Shown piece by piece: positions 52,854 to 64,000 of a stretch of DNA of 64,000 bases. The stretch is taken from the NCBI GenBank assembly GCA_030144725.1, contig JASKMD010000006.1, forward strand, positions 11,845,892 through 11,909,891, given 5' to 3'. Each line of letters begins with the position of its first letter. Position 1 is the first letter of the stretch. The position numbers and the translations under genes are program-made. The notes beneath the pieces are model-generated. The model saw only the letters and a list, made by a program, of their open reading frames with translations. It had not been told where the DNA came from and searched no databases. This stretch comes from Haematococcus lacustris. Taxonomy: Eukaryota > Chlorophyta > Chlorophyceae > Chlamydomonadales > Haematococcaceae.

Positions 52854-53633
52854 TAAGGAGCGCAACTCGACTAGACGAGACGTCTCGACTCGAAATTTCG
52901 AGTCGAGTTTTTCTCGACTCGACTCGACGGTCGAGATGGACTCGAGATGAGCCTTTTGAATAGCGCACCTGCTTAAGGTACCTGTGTGGACGTTGTGGCG
53001 CCGCTCAGCGAATGATATGCTGGCCTGGCTGGGGTGGCGGTTAAAGTTGGTTTGCATAGACATGCCCGGACATGCAGCGTCTGAACTGCAAGATGGAGCC
53101 CGAGGCCTCTCTCCCGCCTCAGCCTCCCGAACTCACCGCGCGATACAACAAGAAAGTCCTGACGCTCGAGGAAATTGTCCAGGCGCACGGCAACAGCGTG
53201 CATGCGCAAAAGTACAGCATCGAGGTTGTTGGGGGCAAGATCAAGGCGGTCTGCAATGACTGCAAAGTGGCCCTCTCCTGTGGCAACCTGAGTGACGCAA
53301 AGAGGCACCAGTGCAACAAGCGGCCCCGCTCAGGACAAGATGCTACAGATGCTGATGGCGCATCTAATGACACTTATGGCGCATCTAATGACACTTATGC
53401 CTCAGCCAAACATGCATTCTGACCTGACAAACACAATTGTTACATAGTGCCTTGCACGCAGGCGGGCAGATAGATGCACCTAGCCTGCCTGCAGCTAGTT
53501 GAGTGGGCGGAGTGAAATCATCCCATGGCAGAATTCAAAAAAACCCGTCTAGTCGAGTCAAATCGAGTCGAGATCTCGACTAGATTTGACTCGTCGAGAT
53601 CTCGTCGAGATCTCGACTAGATTGCGCTCCCTA
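52854..53633 (+). mobile_element. Non-autonomous hAT-type DNA transposon, 780 bp
   Basis: The ends are TAAGGAGCGCAA and, inverted, TAGGGAGCGCAA, resembling the TAGGG/CAGGG ends of hAT elements. An 8-bp target duplication (GTTGCTTG) is the length typical of that superfamily. Subterminal regions at both ends are packed with CTCGACT/GAGTCGAG motifs (52867-52945 and 53545-53622), the kind of array a hAT transposase binds. There is no transposase catalytic domain. A short frame inside encodes a BED-like finger. Confidence 0.87.
53072..53422 (+). CDS. BED-like zinc-finger ORF inside the hAT element
   Basis: The frame of 116 codons begins MQRLNCKMEPEASLPPQPPE. The segment VCNDCKVALSCGN followed by AKRHQC has the C-x2-C...H-x-C spacing of BED fingers, the DNA-binding domain at the N terminus of hAT transposases. 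A 21-bp duplication near the end gives GASNDTYGASNDTY. The rest of a transposase is absent, so this is either the leftover N terminus of a deleted element or a separately kept DNA-binding protein. ATG at 53072 is the first in frame. Confidence 0.65.
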   Translation: MQRLNCKMEPEASLPPQPPELTARYNKKVLTLEEIVQAHGNSVHAQKYSIEVVGGKIKAVCNDCKVALSCGNLSDAKRHQCNKRPRSGQDATDADGASNDTYGASNDTYASAKHAF

Positions 53634-53641
53634 GTTGCTTG

Positions 53642-54535
53642 TTGACCCCATGTCTAGCATGTTCATGCAGTCATGCACAGCTGGAACTGGGATCTCCTCA
53701 TGCAAGTGTAAGATCTGAACTGGTGGTGGTATTCTGAGGCCGGGTTCAACTCCCAGGCAGATTGAGACATCCTTGATTACGCCCTAGTCTGTTCCGGGGA
53801 CCTCAAACCACCGTTGACCGCTGTAGCCTCACGCTACACCATGAAGCCAATGACGGGGTATTGCTTTGCCTTGCTGAACGCTGGTCGTGGCACCCTGCAA
53901 AGACACATGTCTAAGCTCAATGTAAGACCATGTTGCCTAAGTCTCTTGCCCGATGGCGCCACCCTACACGATAAACCCCATGGAGCTTCAGCTAGCGGCG
54001 AGGGAAGCGGGCGCAAGGAGGTCCACATATCGCCCACACCCTTGGACGCACGGCTGCAGTCAGCCGCGCAGGTATCAGGAGCGGGCGTCGCGCACTACTG
54101 GCGAGAGAATTGGGCACGGTCGGAGGTGGGCATATCGCCCACACAACGGGAAGCACGGCTGCAGCAATGTGTGCAGGCAGGCGGAGAGGCTACTGCGCAG
54201 TCCTAGCGACAGAACCGGGCACGCGTGGAGGCGGGCATACCGCTCACACCCTTCATACATAGCTCAAACTGGCATGGACCAGATTCATACCCTTCAGCTC
54301 ATAGCTCTGCCTTACTTATGCAAAACATCTAGAGCGAGTTTTCTCGCAATTTAAACCACGATGCGCGACATCGCAGTTTGCGAGATTATGGCCTGTCATC
54401 AATGCGTTGTGAACAACGGCGTCACAACACTGGGACGTCTGATCCCTAGCGTCACTGCCCCCAGCGTGTGACATTGGAAGTATAGACCCAACAAATCGGG
54501 AGGCTTGAAAGGAATAAGCAACGCACTCCATACAA
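53642..54535. other. Upstream of DEK gene; weak ~110-bp repeats, no gene
   Basis: GGGCATATCGCCCACAC-like words recur three times (about 54021, 54127, 54232), each followed by GGACGCACGGCTGCAG or a variant. No conserved protein is seen; part of this is likely the DEK promoter and 5' UTR. Confidence 0.45.
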
Positions 54536-57500
54536 ATGACGACCGAGCAAGAGTCCGTTCTGCAAGCAGAGGTCACTGAGAGCACCCCCGGCCGGGCAAA
54601 GCGCGACAGGAAACAGGTACAACACTATGCCCCTCCTGAGGCAGACAAAGTGGAGTTCGTAATCAAACAGGCAAGTGATACGGGAAGACGTTGACCCTGC
54701 GACGCGAACAAACCCAAGAGCGCGTCTTGGCCTCTTTGTGACCTGCAGGGTCCTGGAACCAAGCTAGGAGACATCCCAAATGGTGGGCCCATCCCAAAGC
54801 CAAGGATTGTTGACCAGTGTCTGAACATTGTCACGACAGTGCTGTGCTGCATGATGTAATGTGCAGTGAAGCACAAGTTCTCTGGTCTGAAGAGTGATGA
54901 TGACTTGCTAATCAACCTTCACAAGCTTGTATATAACCGCCCTGGTGAGGTCCATCCCAGCAGGTTATCAGCTATATATCTGGGGTTGTCTCTTCAAACA
55001 TGTCCCACTCACAGGTGCTGCATTGAAAAGAAAGAGAAATCTGTACGAGGTACTTATGACTTTTCAGTAGTTTGCTGCTGTTGCTTCAGTCGTTTCAGTG
55101 CGGCATCTTGTCAGTCTCTTGTGGCGTGTAATGCTGCACCTGCTTCCTCTCGCGTTGGGCCCGCAGTTCAGTGGTTTCCCAGCTGAAGAGGAAAAGAACA
55201 AGGACAAGATTCATGATCGTCTGGCCAAGTGGTCAGTGTATGTCACATTGCTGCACATTGGTCTCATTGCTAATACTTGTCCTTGGGCCCACCCTGGTTA
55301 CTCCCGCTGCTATCTGTTTACAGGAGCAATAATCTGCTGCATGCTGCGCTTGATGCATTTGACATGCCCAGAGGCAGCGGCGAGGAAGCAAAGAAGGTGA
55401 GAGCTCTAGGAACAGCGATACCATGCAAAAACAGGGCTCGTGGATGCATCTAAGGAGCAGCTGGAGATTTGCATGTTGGCGCACCTTAGGGCATGCCAGT
55501 ATTGTCAGGACTGGTGTACATGATGTCCAGCATGCTTGATCACAAGCTGGGTGGCTGCCCGCCTGCTTACTTGGCAGGAGTCCAAGGTGTCCCGTCTCAT
55601 GGACTTCCTGACTGCGCCCCAACAGCTGTCAGACAAGGACATTGCCGCCATAGAGGCTAAGAAGAAGGAGGCGGCCAAGCGGAAGCGGGAGAAGGCCAAG
55701 CAGGGAAAGAGCAGCACAGCAGCCTCTGGCAAGGTGACCCAGCCATCCCCCTGCATGTTCCATGCCCTGCATGTGCTCAGGACCAGATGCTTTGTTGCCA
55801 TGCAGAAGGTGACACCTGCAAAAACGAAGAAGAGTAAGGCAGCTAAGGAGGAGGAGCAGGATGAGGATGAAGAAGATGAGGAGATGGAGGAGGAGGAAGA
55901 GGAGGCACCTGCTACCAAGAGCAAGGGCAAGGGGAAGAGAAAGTCTGATGAGGACTCGGAAGATGAAAATGGTGACGATGAGGATGAGGATGAGGAGGAA
56001 GAGGACGAGCCAAAAAAGAAGCGAGCTCGGGCAACTCCAAAAGCTGCACCTGCTAAGAAGGCCTCGAGCAATGCTGCTGCCAGCGGAAAGAAGACCCCAG
56101 GTCGGCGACCGCGAGGCAGCACTGCTGGTGACAAGGCTGAGGATGACAAGAAGGACGAGCAGGGGGACAGCGCCAATGATGATGACATGCAGGATGCTGA
56201 GGACAGCAAGGTGAGCTTAGCTGTATGGGTGCGGTGGTCAGCTTGCATTGCTTGTGGGTGTACCATGGTGCCAAATCTGCACATGGGCACACGTCGACCT
56301 GCTGACCACCTGACACACTGTGTTGCCTACCGTTGCAGAGTGTTGCCTCCAAGACTGGGACCAAGGGACGCACAGCACGGACACCCAAGGCGGCTGCTAG
56401 TGGGAAAAAGGGCAGAAAGAGCAAGGTGAGCCACCTCTGTGTTGCCGCCACTGAACTTGCTTGCTCGCAACACTGCAAGGATGCAGCTTGCCATCTAGCC
56501 ATGTCAGAGACACCTTGTGCCCACTGCACCGTGCACCTGGTATGCTACCAGTCCAGTTCAGCCCACTTTCAAGTGCCATACTCTGTACACCCTGTTGCTG
56601 CAGGCAGGCAAAGCCATTGAGGCAGACAAAGAGGAAGGGGATGGCCAAGAGGCAGGGGGCCTGGGTGAAGACGGGGCTGCAGCCAGCACAGCTGAGGGGG
56701 CTGGCCAGGAGGGCACGGCTGAGGCTCCGGCGGCTGATGCAGCTGCCAAGGAAGGGGGTGCTGCTGACAATGCAAGCACTCCACCGCTGCATCCCAGTAC
56801 CGATGAGGAGCTGGAGGCTGCAGTCCGGGAGATACTTGAGGGTAGGTTTTGGTTGGAAGCTGGAGGGTAGCTGGTGTAAAGAGTGAGCGAGCGATGTTGC
56901 ATGCCGCAATACACAGCCTGTTTCCCAATGACCTTGTCATTATATGAAGTGACACTGGGATGTGTGGCTCTGGTGGCAACAAGGTGTTTGAGCGGCTTGT
57001 GCAAACTGGACTAGTGCACCACCACAGGCCCTGCAGTGCTGCCTGAGCCATCCTGCCTGGCTGTGAGTGTGCCTGTGCAGGTGTGGACCTTGCCAGCTTC
57101 AGCATCAGGACTCTGATGAGCAAGCTGGGGGAGAGGTACAACATGAAGGCCGATGCCAGTTGGTGGTCAGCAAAGAAGGCATTCATCAAGTGAGTTGTAA
57201 GCTGCTCTACTGTGGAGAAGCAACCAGCTGTGAGGTTTCGGCAAACCTGGCCTGAGATGACCAGCTCATGCCCCACGCTAGTTTATTTTGATGAAGTTAC
57301 ATGAGCGTGTAGGGGAACAAGCCAACCTCATGAAAGGCATTGTGCTTATAAGCTGTAGCCACAGCAGCAAGCTTTCACCTGTGATGTCACTTGTGCTTAC
57401 CTAGCTGTGCCCTGCTGACGCTGTGTGTGGCTGCTGCAGGGAGATTGCTGTGGACAAGGTGCAGGCGATGACTGAGGGCACGCCTGCAGCTGAGGAGGCT

Positions 57501-57818
57501 GACGTGGTGGAGGTGGAGCAGCCTGCTGCCCAAGGCACTGAGGCAGAGGATACTGCCACAGCTGGTGCAGACAAGCCAGATATTGAGGCGCCAAGTGTTG
57601 AGCCAGGCTTAACGCAGCAAGAAGAGGGGCTCACTGCAGAGGGTAATGCAGCAGAGGCTGAACCTGCGGCAGAGGCTGAGGATGACCCTGCAGCAGAGAC
57701 TGAGCCTGCAGCAAAGGCTGAGCCTGCAGCTGATGTCACGAGTGAGGGGGATGGGCTCGCTAAAGAGGTGGAGCAGCCTGTGTCCACAGAGGAGGTGGTG
57801 GGTGAGGTGGCAGCCTGA
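54536..57818 (+). CDS. DEK-type chromatin protein
   Basis: DEK proteins bind DNA and histones and affect chromatin structure. Exons joined in phase: 54536-54670, 54749-54782, 54867-54944, 55015-55049, 55167-55231, 55324-55396, 55578-55733, 55806-56210, 56339-56425, 56604-56841, 57081-57189 and 57440-57818. The start is MTTEQESVLQAEVTEST. The N-terminal half has the DEK core (GPGTKLGDIPN, then LLINLHKLVYNRPG, then FSGFP), i.e. the SAP/pseudo-SAP region. The middle is highly charged with long Glu/Asp runs and KKKRAR-type nuclear signals. A DEK-C domain follows (TDEELEAAVREILEG...IRTLMSKLGERYNMKAD). An acidic Ala/Glu/Pro tail from the last exon is unusual after DEK-C. The first intron has a GC donor (CAG|GCAAGT). 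Confidence 0.9.
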
Positions 57819-58409
57819 GGACGGTCAGTCTGGGCCACGAGGGCCTTATGGCCGTGCCCTATCACAGCCTACAGCGTCTTGTCAGCTTGCCTTGGGGTGC
57901 TGCACGCCAGCTCTATGTGGCAGGGGCTCTCTTGGCTACTGTTGGGTGAGCTGAATGCCGTGACTGTGTATATGCCGTTATTCAGGCAAGCACCTTGGGA
58001 TGCAGCTGGCCAGGCCCTGGCTATGAGGCTGCATGGAACAACAACAGTGCTAGCATGGCATGTGCATATGATGCCCACTTAGCCATGACATATAGCTGCA
58101 ACATTGCTTGCCCCTGACAGAATATCAGTAATCCACATGTCTGTTCATCACTGGGACTTGCAGGAACGTCTGCTTGTAGCACTGTTATCCGTCATCACTA
58201 CATGCCATGACCATGCATTCACCTGCAGCTCTTCAGCTGTTTTCAAAAGATGGGTCGGTGTGACCTTGCAAAGGTCTTGAGGTGTAATTCTCTGATGGGA
58301 TGCGGCTTGGGCTCCGTTGTTAAGGACAAGGTCCCGGGGTTGTCAGTGGTCTGGCTTCATCAGTGCAATGCCACAGCACCTTGACCCTCACTAGGGACTA
58401 GGTACGGTG
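57819..58409. other. DEK 3' flank, no gene seen
   Basis: The gene above and the next one converge here, so the stretch holds two 3' UTRs. Confidence 0.5.
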
Positions 58410-58890
58410 TTAAATCTGTGTGGAGTTATGTTCGCCGCTGTATTTCAACCGGGCCCTGGCCGCCTTGGCGTACAGCTTGACAAAGCGATCTGCAAGGTCA
58501 GGTCAGGTCCAGGTCCATGCATGCATGGCTGGGCAGGGGCACGCGGGGGGAGTGGGGTTAGGGGGGGTACATCAGGGGCTTGGGGGGGCTGCACGGCTGG
58601 AGGCTCAGTGGCGCTGGGGAAGCCCGGGGTGGGGTAGCCCACCAGGCACTTCAGAAATATGCTGAGCACAAACAGTAAAGCGATGACCCGAAGCTGGGAG
58701 TGAACCTCAGCCCGCAGCTGGATGTGCGCCTGTAGCTTGCGCTTTGTTTTGTTGCAACCGCGCAGCACGGCTCCACCAGGGACCTTGATTACCTGGCGGC
58801 AATCACAATCCGCACTTTGACAGGCCACTTTGACAGGCCGATACACAATGCGGGGGCCTTTTACCTGACGTCTTTTCGTTCCCCAGCCAT
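58410..58890 (-). CDS. Small single-membrane-span protein, unknown
   Basis: I do not recognise this gene. The minus-strand start MAGERKDV (ATG at 58888-58890) is followed by a GTAAAA donor. A second exon reads VIKVPGGAVLRGCNKTKRKL and continues into a hydrophobic segment, LRVIALLFVLSIFLKCLVG, that would span a membrane. The likely last exon reads RFVKLYAKAARARLKYSGEH and stops at TAA 58410-58412, but its junction with exon two is not resolved. A Pro-rich stretch between may be intron. The product would be about 90-120 residues. Confidence 0.42.
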
Positions 58891-59321
58891 CCCGGCGCTC
58901 CTGTCGTTGTTTTCCTGGAGGGGGACGAGACGCTGCGATGGAACCAATAGGAGCGACGGATTAGTACACAGCGCGTGACTCACGTAGCTCACAGTCGGCT
59001 AGGGACACGAACCTTTTAACTTCTTTAACGGCCCTTCTTTTGCTTGTCGGTGCCCTTTCGCTGCTTCTTTGCCATCACGCGATGTGCATTAAGATCATCC
59101 ACATGTGTAACCTCAATGCCATGGTACAGCCACAGACCTCCAGACAGTAAGTTCAGTACGGGTGCACCACGGTTTGTGCTTTTCCCGTTACTGCGAGGGA
59201 TCAGCCTGTCTCTGCTCCTGCATGTGCCATTGCGCCCAATGCTGTGCATGGAGCTATGCTGACCATGATACTGTGGCTGCTGGCCATCCTGACCCGCCAA
59301 GCTGCACCCAATGTCCTCCTT
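58891..59321 (-). other. Between two minus-strand genes; small Lys-rich frame
   Basis: A minus-strand frame ends MAKKQRKGTDKQKKGR and a TAA near 59029, preceded by GGLWLYHGIEVTHVDDLNAH. It might be a terminal exon or a small gene, but no splice context confirms it. The remainder is 3' flank of the membrane protein gene. Confidence 0.3.
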
Positions 59322-61315
59322 CATCATGTCCACTGGAAGAGGACTGACGCCAGCCACATCACGTCCGACCAGCACTTCTTGTATAGGCCAAAATAGGCAA
59401 TGAGCCAGAACTCCATGTTGCCTGGGTGCAGCATGCTGCCTGTTTGGAAGATGATGAACAGGGTGGGCACCACCACCGCCCAGACGATGTGGTTAGGCAC
59501 CAGGTACTCATAGGCCACCGTGCACAAGATGGCTGCAAGTGAACACCAGTCCACAAGGCCTTGCATGGGTGGACTGCAACCATCGTATGCCACAGACAGT
59601 TGAGCAGACACACCCGTCCCCCTTACACCCCCTTGGCAGTTGCAGGGCATCACAGGAACACACTGCGCTCAAACAGTGCCATTGTGAGCCATTGTGTTTG
59701 TGTGGTGCAGCAAGGCTGATGGACAAATGCAGTGTCGTGATGGTTATGATGACTGAGGTACTAGTAATACTGGCAATATGTGATAGACTGGCTATCAGTG
59801 ATAGACTGGCTATTAGTGAAACTATTACTAGTACTGGTACTGGTACTAATACTTATGGTCTTTGAGCGTTGCACTAAGGATGATGTGTGACAACAGGCCA
59901 TGCCTACGAGTTTGTGAAATAACCCCTTACAGCACAAAAGGCGAGAAGGAGCAGCCGGGCTGCAGGCCGCCAGACACTCACGGAAGACGAGCCGGTTCCA
60001 TGCAAACACCTCCCAGAACCAGCGCTCATTGCCCACACGGTTGCGCCAGTACCAGATGCGTTCGCCTTCCGACATTAGGAACATCTCATACCTGCCAGCA
60101 CGCATCAGAACACCACAGCAGCAGCAGCAGCAGCAGCAGGGCAGCAGCAGGGCAGCAGCAGGACATGCACGGCCTGGTGTACGTGCTGGCTGGTGCACTT
60201 GGTGCTGATGTCTTGGTTTGTAACATCCTGCTTCGGGAGGGCTGCCTTGACTCAGCCAAGCCCGGTCAGCTCTGCCACCTGGCAGGGTGGCCACCATGAT
60301 TGCTGAGCAAGGTGGCCGCCAACCGTCATCTCAACAACCTCACATCACACTATCTGCTTGGCTCACAGCAGTGGCACATCAGGCTTACATGCCGCAGGCA
60401 TGCCTAGCTTGGGGTGTGGGTTGTGTGACCGCAGGTGGACTGCCACACAGATGGCTGGTGCTGAACAGGGTTTGTGGCACACCACCCTGATCCCTTGATT
60501 ACACAGGTTAAGACGGCGCCAGCTGGCATCTCATGCGCAGTGGCCAACCCCAGCGCACCTCTGTGCATTGAATATCGCTTGCCATGCTTTCACGGCTGCA
60601 ACAGTGACGGTGGCGGGGAGCATCAGTATGCTCCGTAGCAAGCGTTCTGCTCGCTGCAAACCAATGGCCAGCCCCTTGACACGGAAGCTATCCCTGCGCG
60701 AGCATGACACAGGGCGACCCGCATGGGTCAGGAGGCATGGTGTCTCATGATGTTTCATGCAAGCATGACATCATGAGGTATGATGCTACTATGAGGCACA
60801 AAGCTGGCTGGTGATCTTGGTGCAAGACCTTACATACACACTCACAGGTACGCTTTCCCAGCCACAATGTCTCTGGCAGCCAGCACCTCTGGGATTGGCA
60901 ACTGCTCCACAGGCACCCCTGCCTTCAACTGAGGTGCATACTGGGTTGAAATAGCTTCTGCCAGCTCCCGTCGCTCTTGAGCACGGATAGTTTTCAGCTC
61001 TGCTTCACTCTTCTCAATCTGCTCATCCAGCTTCTTGTCAAACGCTGTCTCCTTCCCCTTCTGGCTTGGGTCCCCTTCAAGATACTGGCGTCTAGAGCTG
61101 AACCACTGCTGCACTTGGAAACTCCAGTAGGCTGAGAAGTCTGCCTTGTTTGCTTTAGGACTTTTCTTGCCATCATCATGGGACCTGCAGACTAGCCTAT
61201 GTGTTGACCTTGTAGCCCGCCCTACATGCACAGAGCAAGGTGTTGGCGGCAAGGGACTTGTGTGAGCGCGTGGTTGCAGGCCTGCCACAGCTGCCTGCAG
61301 GCCTGGAGAGAGCAT
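59322..61315 (-). CDS. Probable plastid two-helix membrane protein, unknown function
   Basis: I do not recognise the family. Exons fit 60846-61184 (perhaps extended to ATG at 61315), 59982-60091 and 59322-59532, joined in phase. If translation starts at 61315, the N terminus (MLSPGLQAAVAGLQPRAHTS) is basic and low in acidic residues, as in plastid transit peptides. However, a CTGCAG|G acceptor at 61184-61185 means an upstream exon could replace it. A Trp/Gln-rich segment (AYWSFQVQQWFSSRRQYLEG) and a charged helix follow, then RIWYWRNRVGNERWFWEVFA. Two hydrophobic stretches are in the last exon (VWAVVVPTLFIIFQTG and MEFWLIAYFGLYKKCW). The stop is TGA at 59322-59324. Confidence 0.58.
59720..59860 (+). 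repeat. GACTGGCTATYAGTGATA and TACTGG short repeats in an intron
   Basis: Three copies of an 18-19 bp unit and then (TACTGG)n-like words occur in the intron between the last two exons of the membrane protein gene. Confidence 0.75.
60112..60165 (+). repeat. CAG microsatellite
   Basis: An uninterrupted CAGCAGCAG run is followed by GGGCAGCAGCAG units in an intron of the membrane protein gene. Confidence 0.9.
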
Positions 61316-61546
61316 CGGCCGTGCAGCTCAGCACTATCAATGCTGCTCTAGTGTACATTCCAAAAGTCACGCTTGTTGAAACTGGGCAACAGGCACCGCA
61401 CTTTCGCATACGACCAGGGGGACAGCGTTGGTATCTGTGGCCTTTTAGTCAGCCCTACCCTTCGGCGACTGGTGTGCGCAGCCAGGGCTTGTGGCAAGAA
61501 CGGTGCGAGCAGCACACACTGTGCAAACAGCCCTGTTTAGAGCATC
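61316..61546. other. Divergent promoter region
   Basis: This short stretch separates the minus-strand membrane protein gene from the plus-strand gene starting at 61547, so it probably carries both promoters. No TATA box stands out. Confidence 0.4.
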
Positions 61547-63471
61547 ATGCGAGCTTCCGCACAACCTTGTGCAGGCATGTTGACCTTGACACCTTTTGGC
61601 GCTGGTGGACTAGCCACATCCAGCCTCCGTCAAGGCTGCGGGGCTGTGCAGGCATTGCAGAAGCCAGTTGACAGGTCAACCAGTAAGCGCAGACAACAGT
61701 TAGTTGAGCTGGGCGATGGCTGGGGCGTGAGTGTGGTGCCTAGCCCTGCGAGCCCCCCCCAACCCAGCGGCTCACTGGCAGTTCAAGAAGCAATGCTGCA
61801 GCCTACCACAGCACTAGAAGGAGCAGATGTCGGCTGGGGAGTTTCAACCTCAGAGCCCACAGCCAGCAGCTCTGGGAGGGCGGCGAAGCCAGTGTCAAAG
61901 AAGAGGGTTGCAAAGGCCACCCCTCGATCACCATACATGAACATAACGTCAGAGCAGGGCATGATGAGCCTGGCGCTGCTGCAGGCTCGGTTGGCTAGCA
62001 AGGATGGTGAGGCAACATTCTGGTCATACACCCATTTTAGGCTCACATCAAGTACCACCACCTTGCACCCCTTGCATCCCAGCTCACCATGGTTCAGCCG
62101 CACTGTCATTCCTATCATTGCAATGGCCTGAGGCAACACTGTTTCATGCGGCAGAGTGTGAGGGCTGTTTTTGGCAGGTTGCAGTGCTTCAGGCTGCCGC
62201 CCTCCCCACTGCTGGCAGGGGACGCCATGACGCCTGAGCAGGTGATGTCCTTGAAGGCAAAAGTGGCGCAGAGCAAGCTAGTCCAAGCATCGTCAGGTGA
62301 GTTCATGCGCGAGACCGCTGGAACTACAGGTAGCATCAGGCAGCACAAGGCTACTCCAGGACTGCACCTAGCACTGGCTTGGATTGCAGCTGCTGCTTCA
62401 TAACCCAACCCAGGGTCCATGCTGTGCTGCTCACCGCCCGCTGTGCTCACAGCCATTGGTTCCATCACCACGGGCTTCTTCAGACCACATGTCTACCTCT
62501 GCCACCCTCCACCATGCAAGCGCTATGTGCAGGCAAAGGGAGTTCTAACATCTGATACACACCTGCCCAGCCTTGCATTGAGCCCTGCCACACACCTCCA
62601 AGGACCAAGTTTACAGCGGGGCAGCAGCGGCAGCAGGAGCATGCCATCCCTGCATGCAGCTGCAACCTGCGGAGCTGTGCTGTTCTGGCGGATGCAGGCA
62701 TGGCTGGCAAAAGTCCTCAGCTGGGCCTTGCAAAGCAGAAGCCGAAGCAGAAGCGGGCAGTGTTTGTGGACGACGATGGCAACATCATTGGGGAGGAAGA
62801 GGAGGATGAGGACATTACCGATGCCCCTACCCCTTCCTTCACCCTGTCATTCGGCGAGGAGGGCACAGTGAGTGTTTGAACCTCATAGCCCACATCAAGC
62901 ACAGTGGCACGCACAAATGTCCCCATCCAGATGATGAGACGAGTATGCATCACTCCTGTCCATTCTTAGTGATGTTGTCACTACCTTCAACAAGGCTGGG
63001 GCAGTTTTGCACGACGCGCAGGAGTTCACAGAATTCGATGCCACAGGCGCCATCAAGCGCCAGAGCAAGTCTTCTCTGCTGGATATCAACGACGATGACC
63101 CCCTCGACGAGGGTGAAGTCGACGAGCGCTTTGACGACGATGACGACGACTTGGACTTCAGCGCTGGTTCCGCAGACACAGAAGGGTGGCAGCAACTCAA
63201 GGCAGCGCAGCGGCAGCGTACTCAGCCCCAACCGCCGGCAGCCCTAGCCAAAGCCCCAGCCCGCAAGCGCCAGCCAGCAATCAACTTTCAAGAGGATGGA
63301 GACACGCTGTCCCTGTCCGCGCGAGACGTCGAGGCGCTCCTGGGCGACGAGGGCGCGGCCGGAGCCGGGATGCTGCTGGCCGGCACAGAGCAGGAGGAGG
63401 AGGAGCAGGAGTGGGGTCTTGAAGAGATCCGCGACCGCCGCTCTGAGGTGACCATGCACACCACACCCTGA
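61547..63471 (+). CDS. Probable plastid-targeted acidic protein, partial, unknown
   Basis: No family is recognised. Exons fit 61547-62006, 62219-62296, 62698-62867 and one from about 62980 to a donor at about 63447; the gene then probably continues out of reach. The start MRASAQPCAGMLTLTPFGAG has the Ala/Ser/Thr/Leu-rich, acid-poor look of a plastid transit peptide. Further on come two similar GDGWGVS/GADVGWGVS segments, then the in-phase join SKDGDAMTPEQVMSLKAKVA. The third exon reads RAVFVDDDGNIIGEEEEDED. The fourth is strongly acidic (DINDDDPLDEGEVDERFDDD) and then Gln/Pro/Ala-rich. The junction between exons three and four is not resolved: the obvious acceptor gives an immediate stop. Confidence 0.55.
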
Positions 63472-64000
63472 CGTGACGATAACTATGTTCACAGTCATTA
63501 ACATGATCATCACTGCATGGCATTTGCTGATCTGCGGGCTAATCAGATACCGCCGGCGTTACTGCAGCACTGCAAACTACAGACTCCACCAGTACAGGCT
63601 CCCTTGATGCGGTCATGCCAGGTCCTCACAGGTCTAGTTCAGCTAATAGCACTTCTTGCCTGCTAGGCCAACAGCCTGCACTGACGCCTGGGGCGCATGG
63701 TTTCAGGTCGAGTGCACACCACCCACCAGCCTGTGTGGGACCCTGTCTGTCTGGCCTGCCTGGCCTCTCACGCCATCACGGCACCATCCTCGTCAGAGCT
63801 AAGGAAAGGGAGGGAAAGATAAGAAAGGAAGCAAAGGGAACTGAGCAGAACCCTCACACTAGTGGCCTTTTTTTAGGACGCATTTGCTCACCCTCATGTG
63901 ACAGACATGACAGGCATGCACTGACAGAGGCTGGGGCGGGGCCGCACGGCACATCACTGAGTCACAGGCGGCTACTCTGGGCGGGCAACCTCACAGCTGC
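63472..64000. other. Window end, no exon placed
   Basis: It may be intron or 3' region of the preceding gene. A short T run (63865-63876) and purine-rich AAGGAAAGGGAGGGAAAGAT (about 63803) are the only notable features. Confidence 0.4.

Noticed and set aside
54000..54260. Protein made of about 110-bp repeats upstream of DEK
   Set aside because: Frames shift between repeats and no motif or splice context supports it.

Overview
The window is eukaryotic nuclear DNA, most probably from a chlorophyte green alga. The host genes are broken into many short exons with GT-AG and two GC-AG introns, use GC-rich codons, and sit among long CAG/CTG tracts. An enolase gene with an algal-type N-terminal pre-domain and a LINE with two endonuclease domains, a type known from Chlamydomonas, point the same way. 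I cannot name the species. Exon boundaries below were joined by eye and the function calls are from motifs only.

The left half (1-37 kb) is dominated by mobile DNA. It opens with the 3' part of a Ty3/gypsy chromovirus (1-3.3 kb) and a minus-strand, intron-containing tyrosine-recombinase gene resembling Crypton elements (3.4-6.25 kb). From 6.7 to 34.6 kb runs a composite repeat: large palindromes (P1-P3) alternate edge to edge with units bounded by terminal inverted repeats (U1-U3). Three copies of a defective LINE (A, B, C) sit at unit junctions. Where both flanks can be read, the junction is CACTAC^GTAGTAG. LINE A is split by a nested dual-endonuclease (Dualen/RandI-like) LINE with a 13-bp target duplication, and that element is itself split in its second endonuclease by a 2.2-kb low-complexity insert. 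U3 is split by a young, complete Ty3 element (27885-34260) with apparently identical 236-bp LTRs and a 5-bp target duplication; U1 is the matching empty site. LINE C runs into a 500-N assembly gap at 34641-35140, and minisatellites follow to about 37.1 kb.

The right half (37.6-64 kb) is mostly host genes: a secreted DnaJ-thioredoxin protein ending in a MANF-like domain (+), a coiled-coil protein (-), cytosolic enolase (-), a DEK chromatin protein (+), a small membrane protein (-), a probable plastid two-helix membrane protein (-), and a probable plastid-targeted acidic protein (+) running off the window. Among them lie a LINE fragment, a non-autonomous hAT element with a BED-finger ORF and 8-bp target duplication, and a 54-56 bp copy of an enolase splice junction. 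The genes do not form an obvious pathway.

The best candidate for something undescribed is the palindrome/TIR/LINE composite repeat. The next best are the tRNA-like box conserved in the LTRs of two Ty3 families and the DnaJ-thioredoxin-MANF-like fusion.
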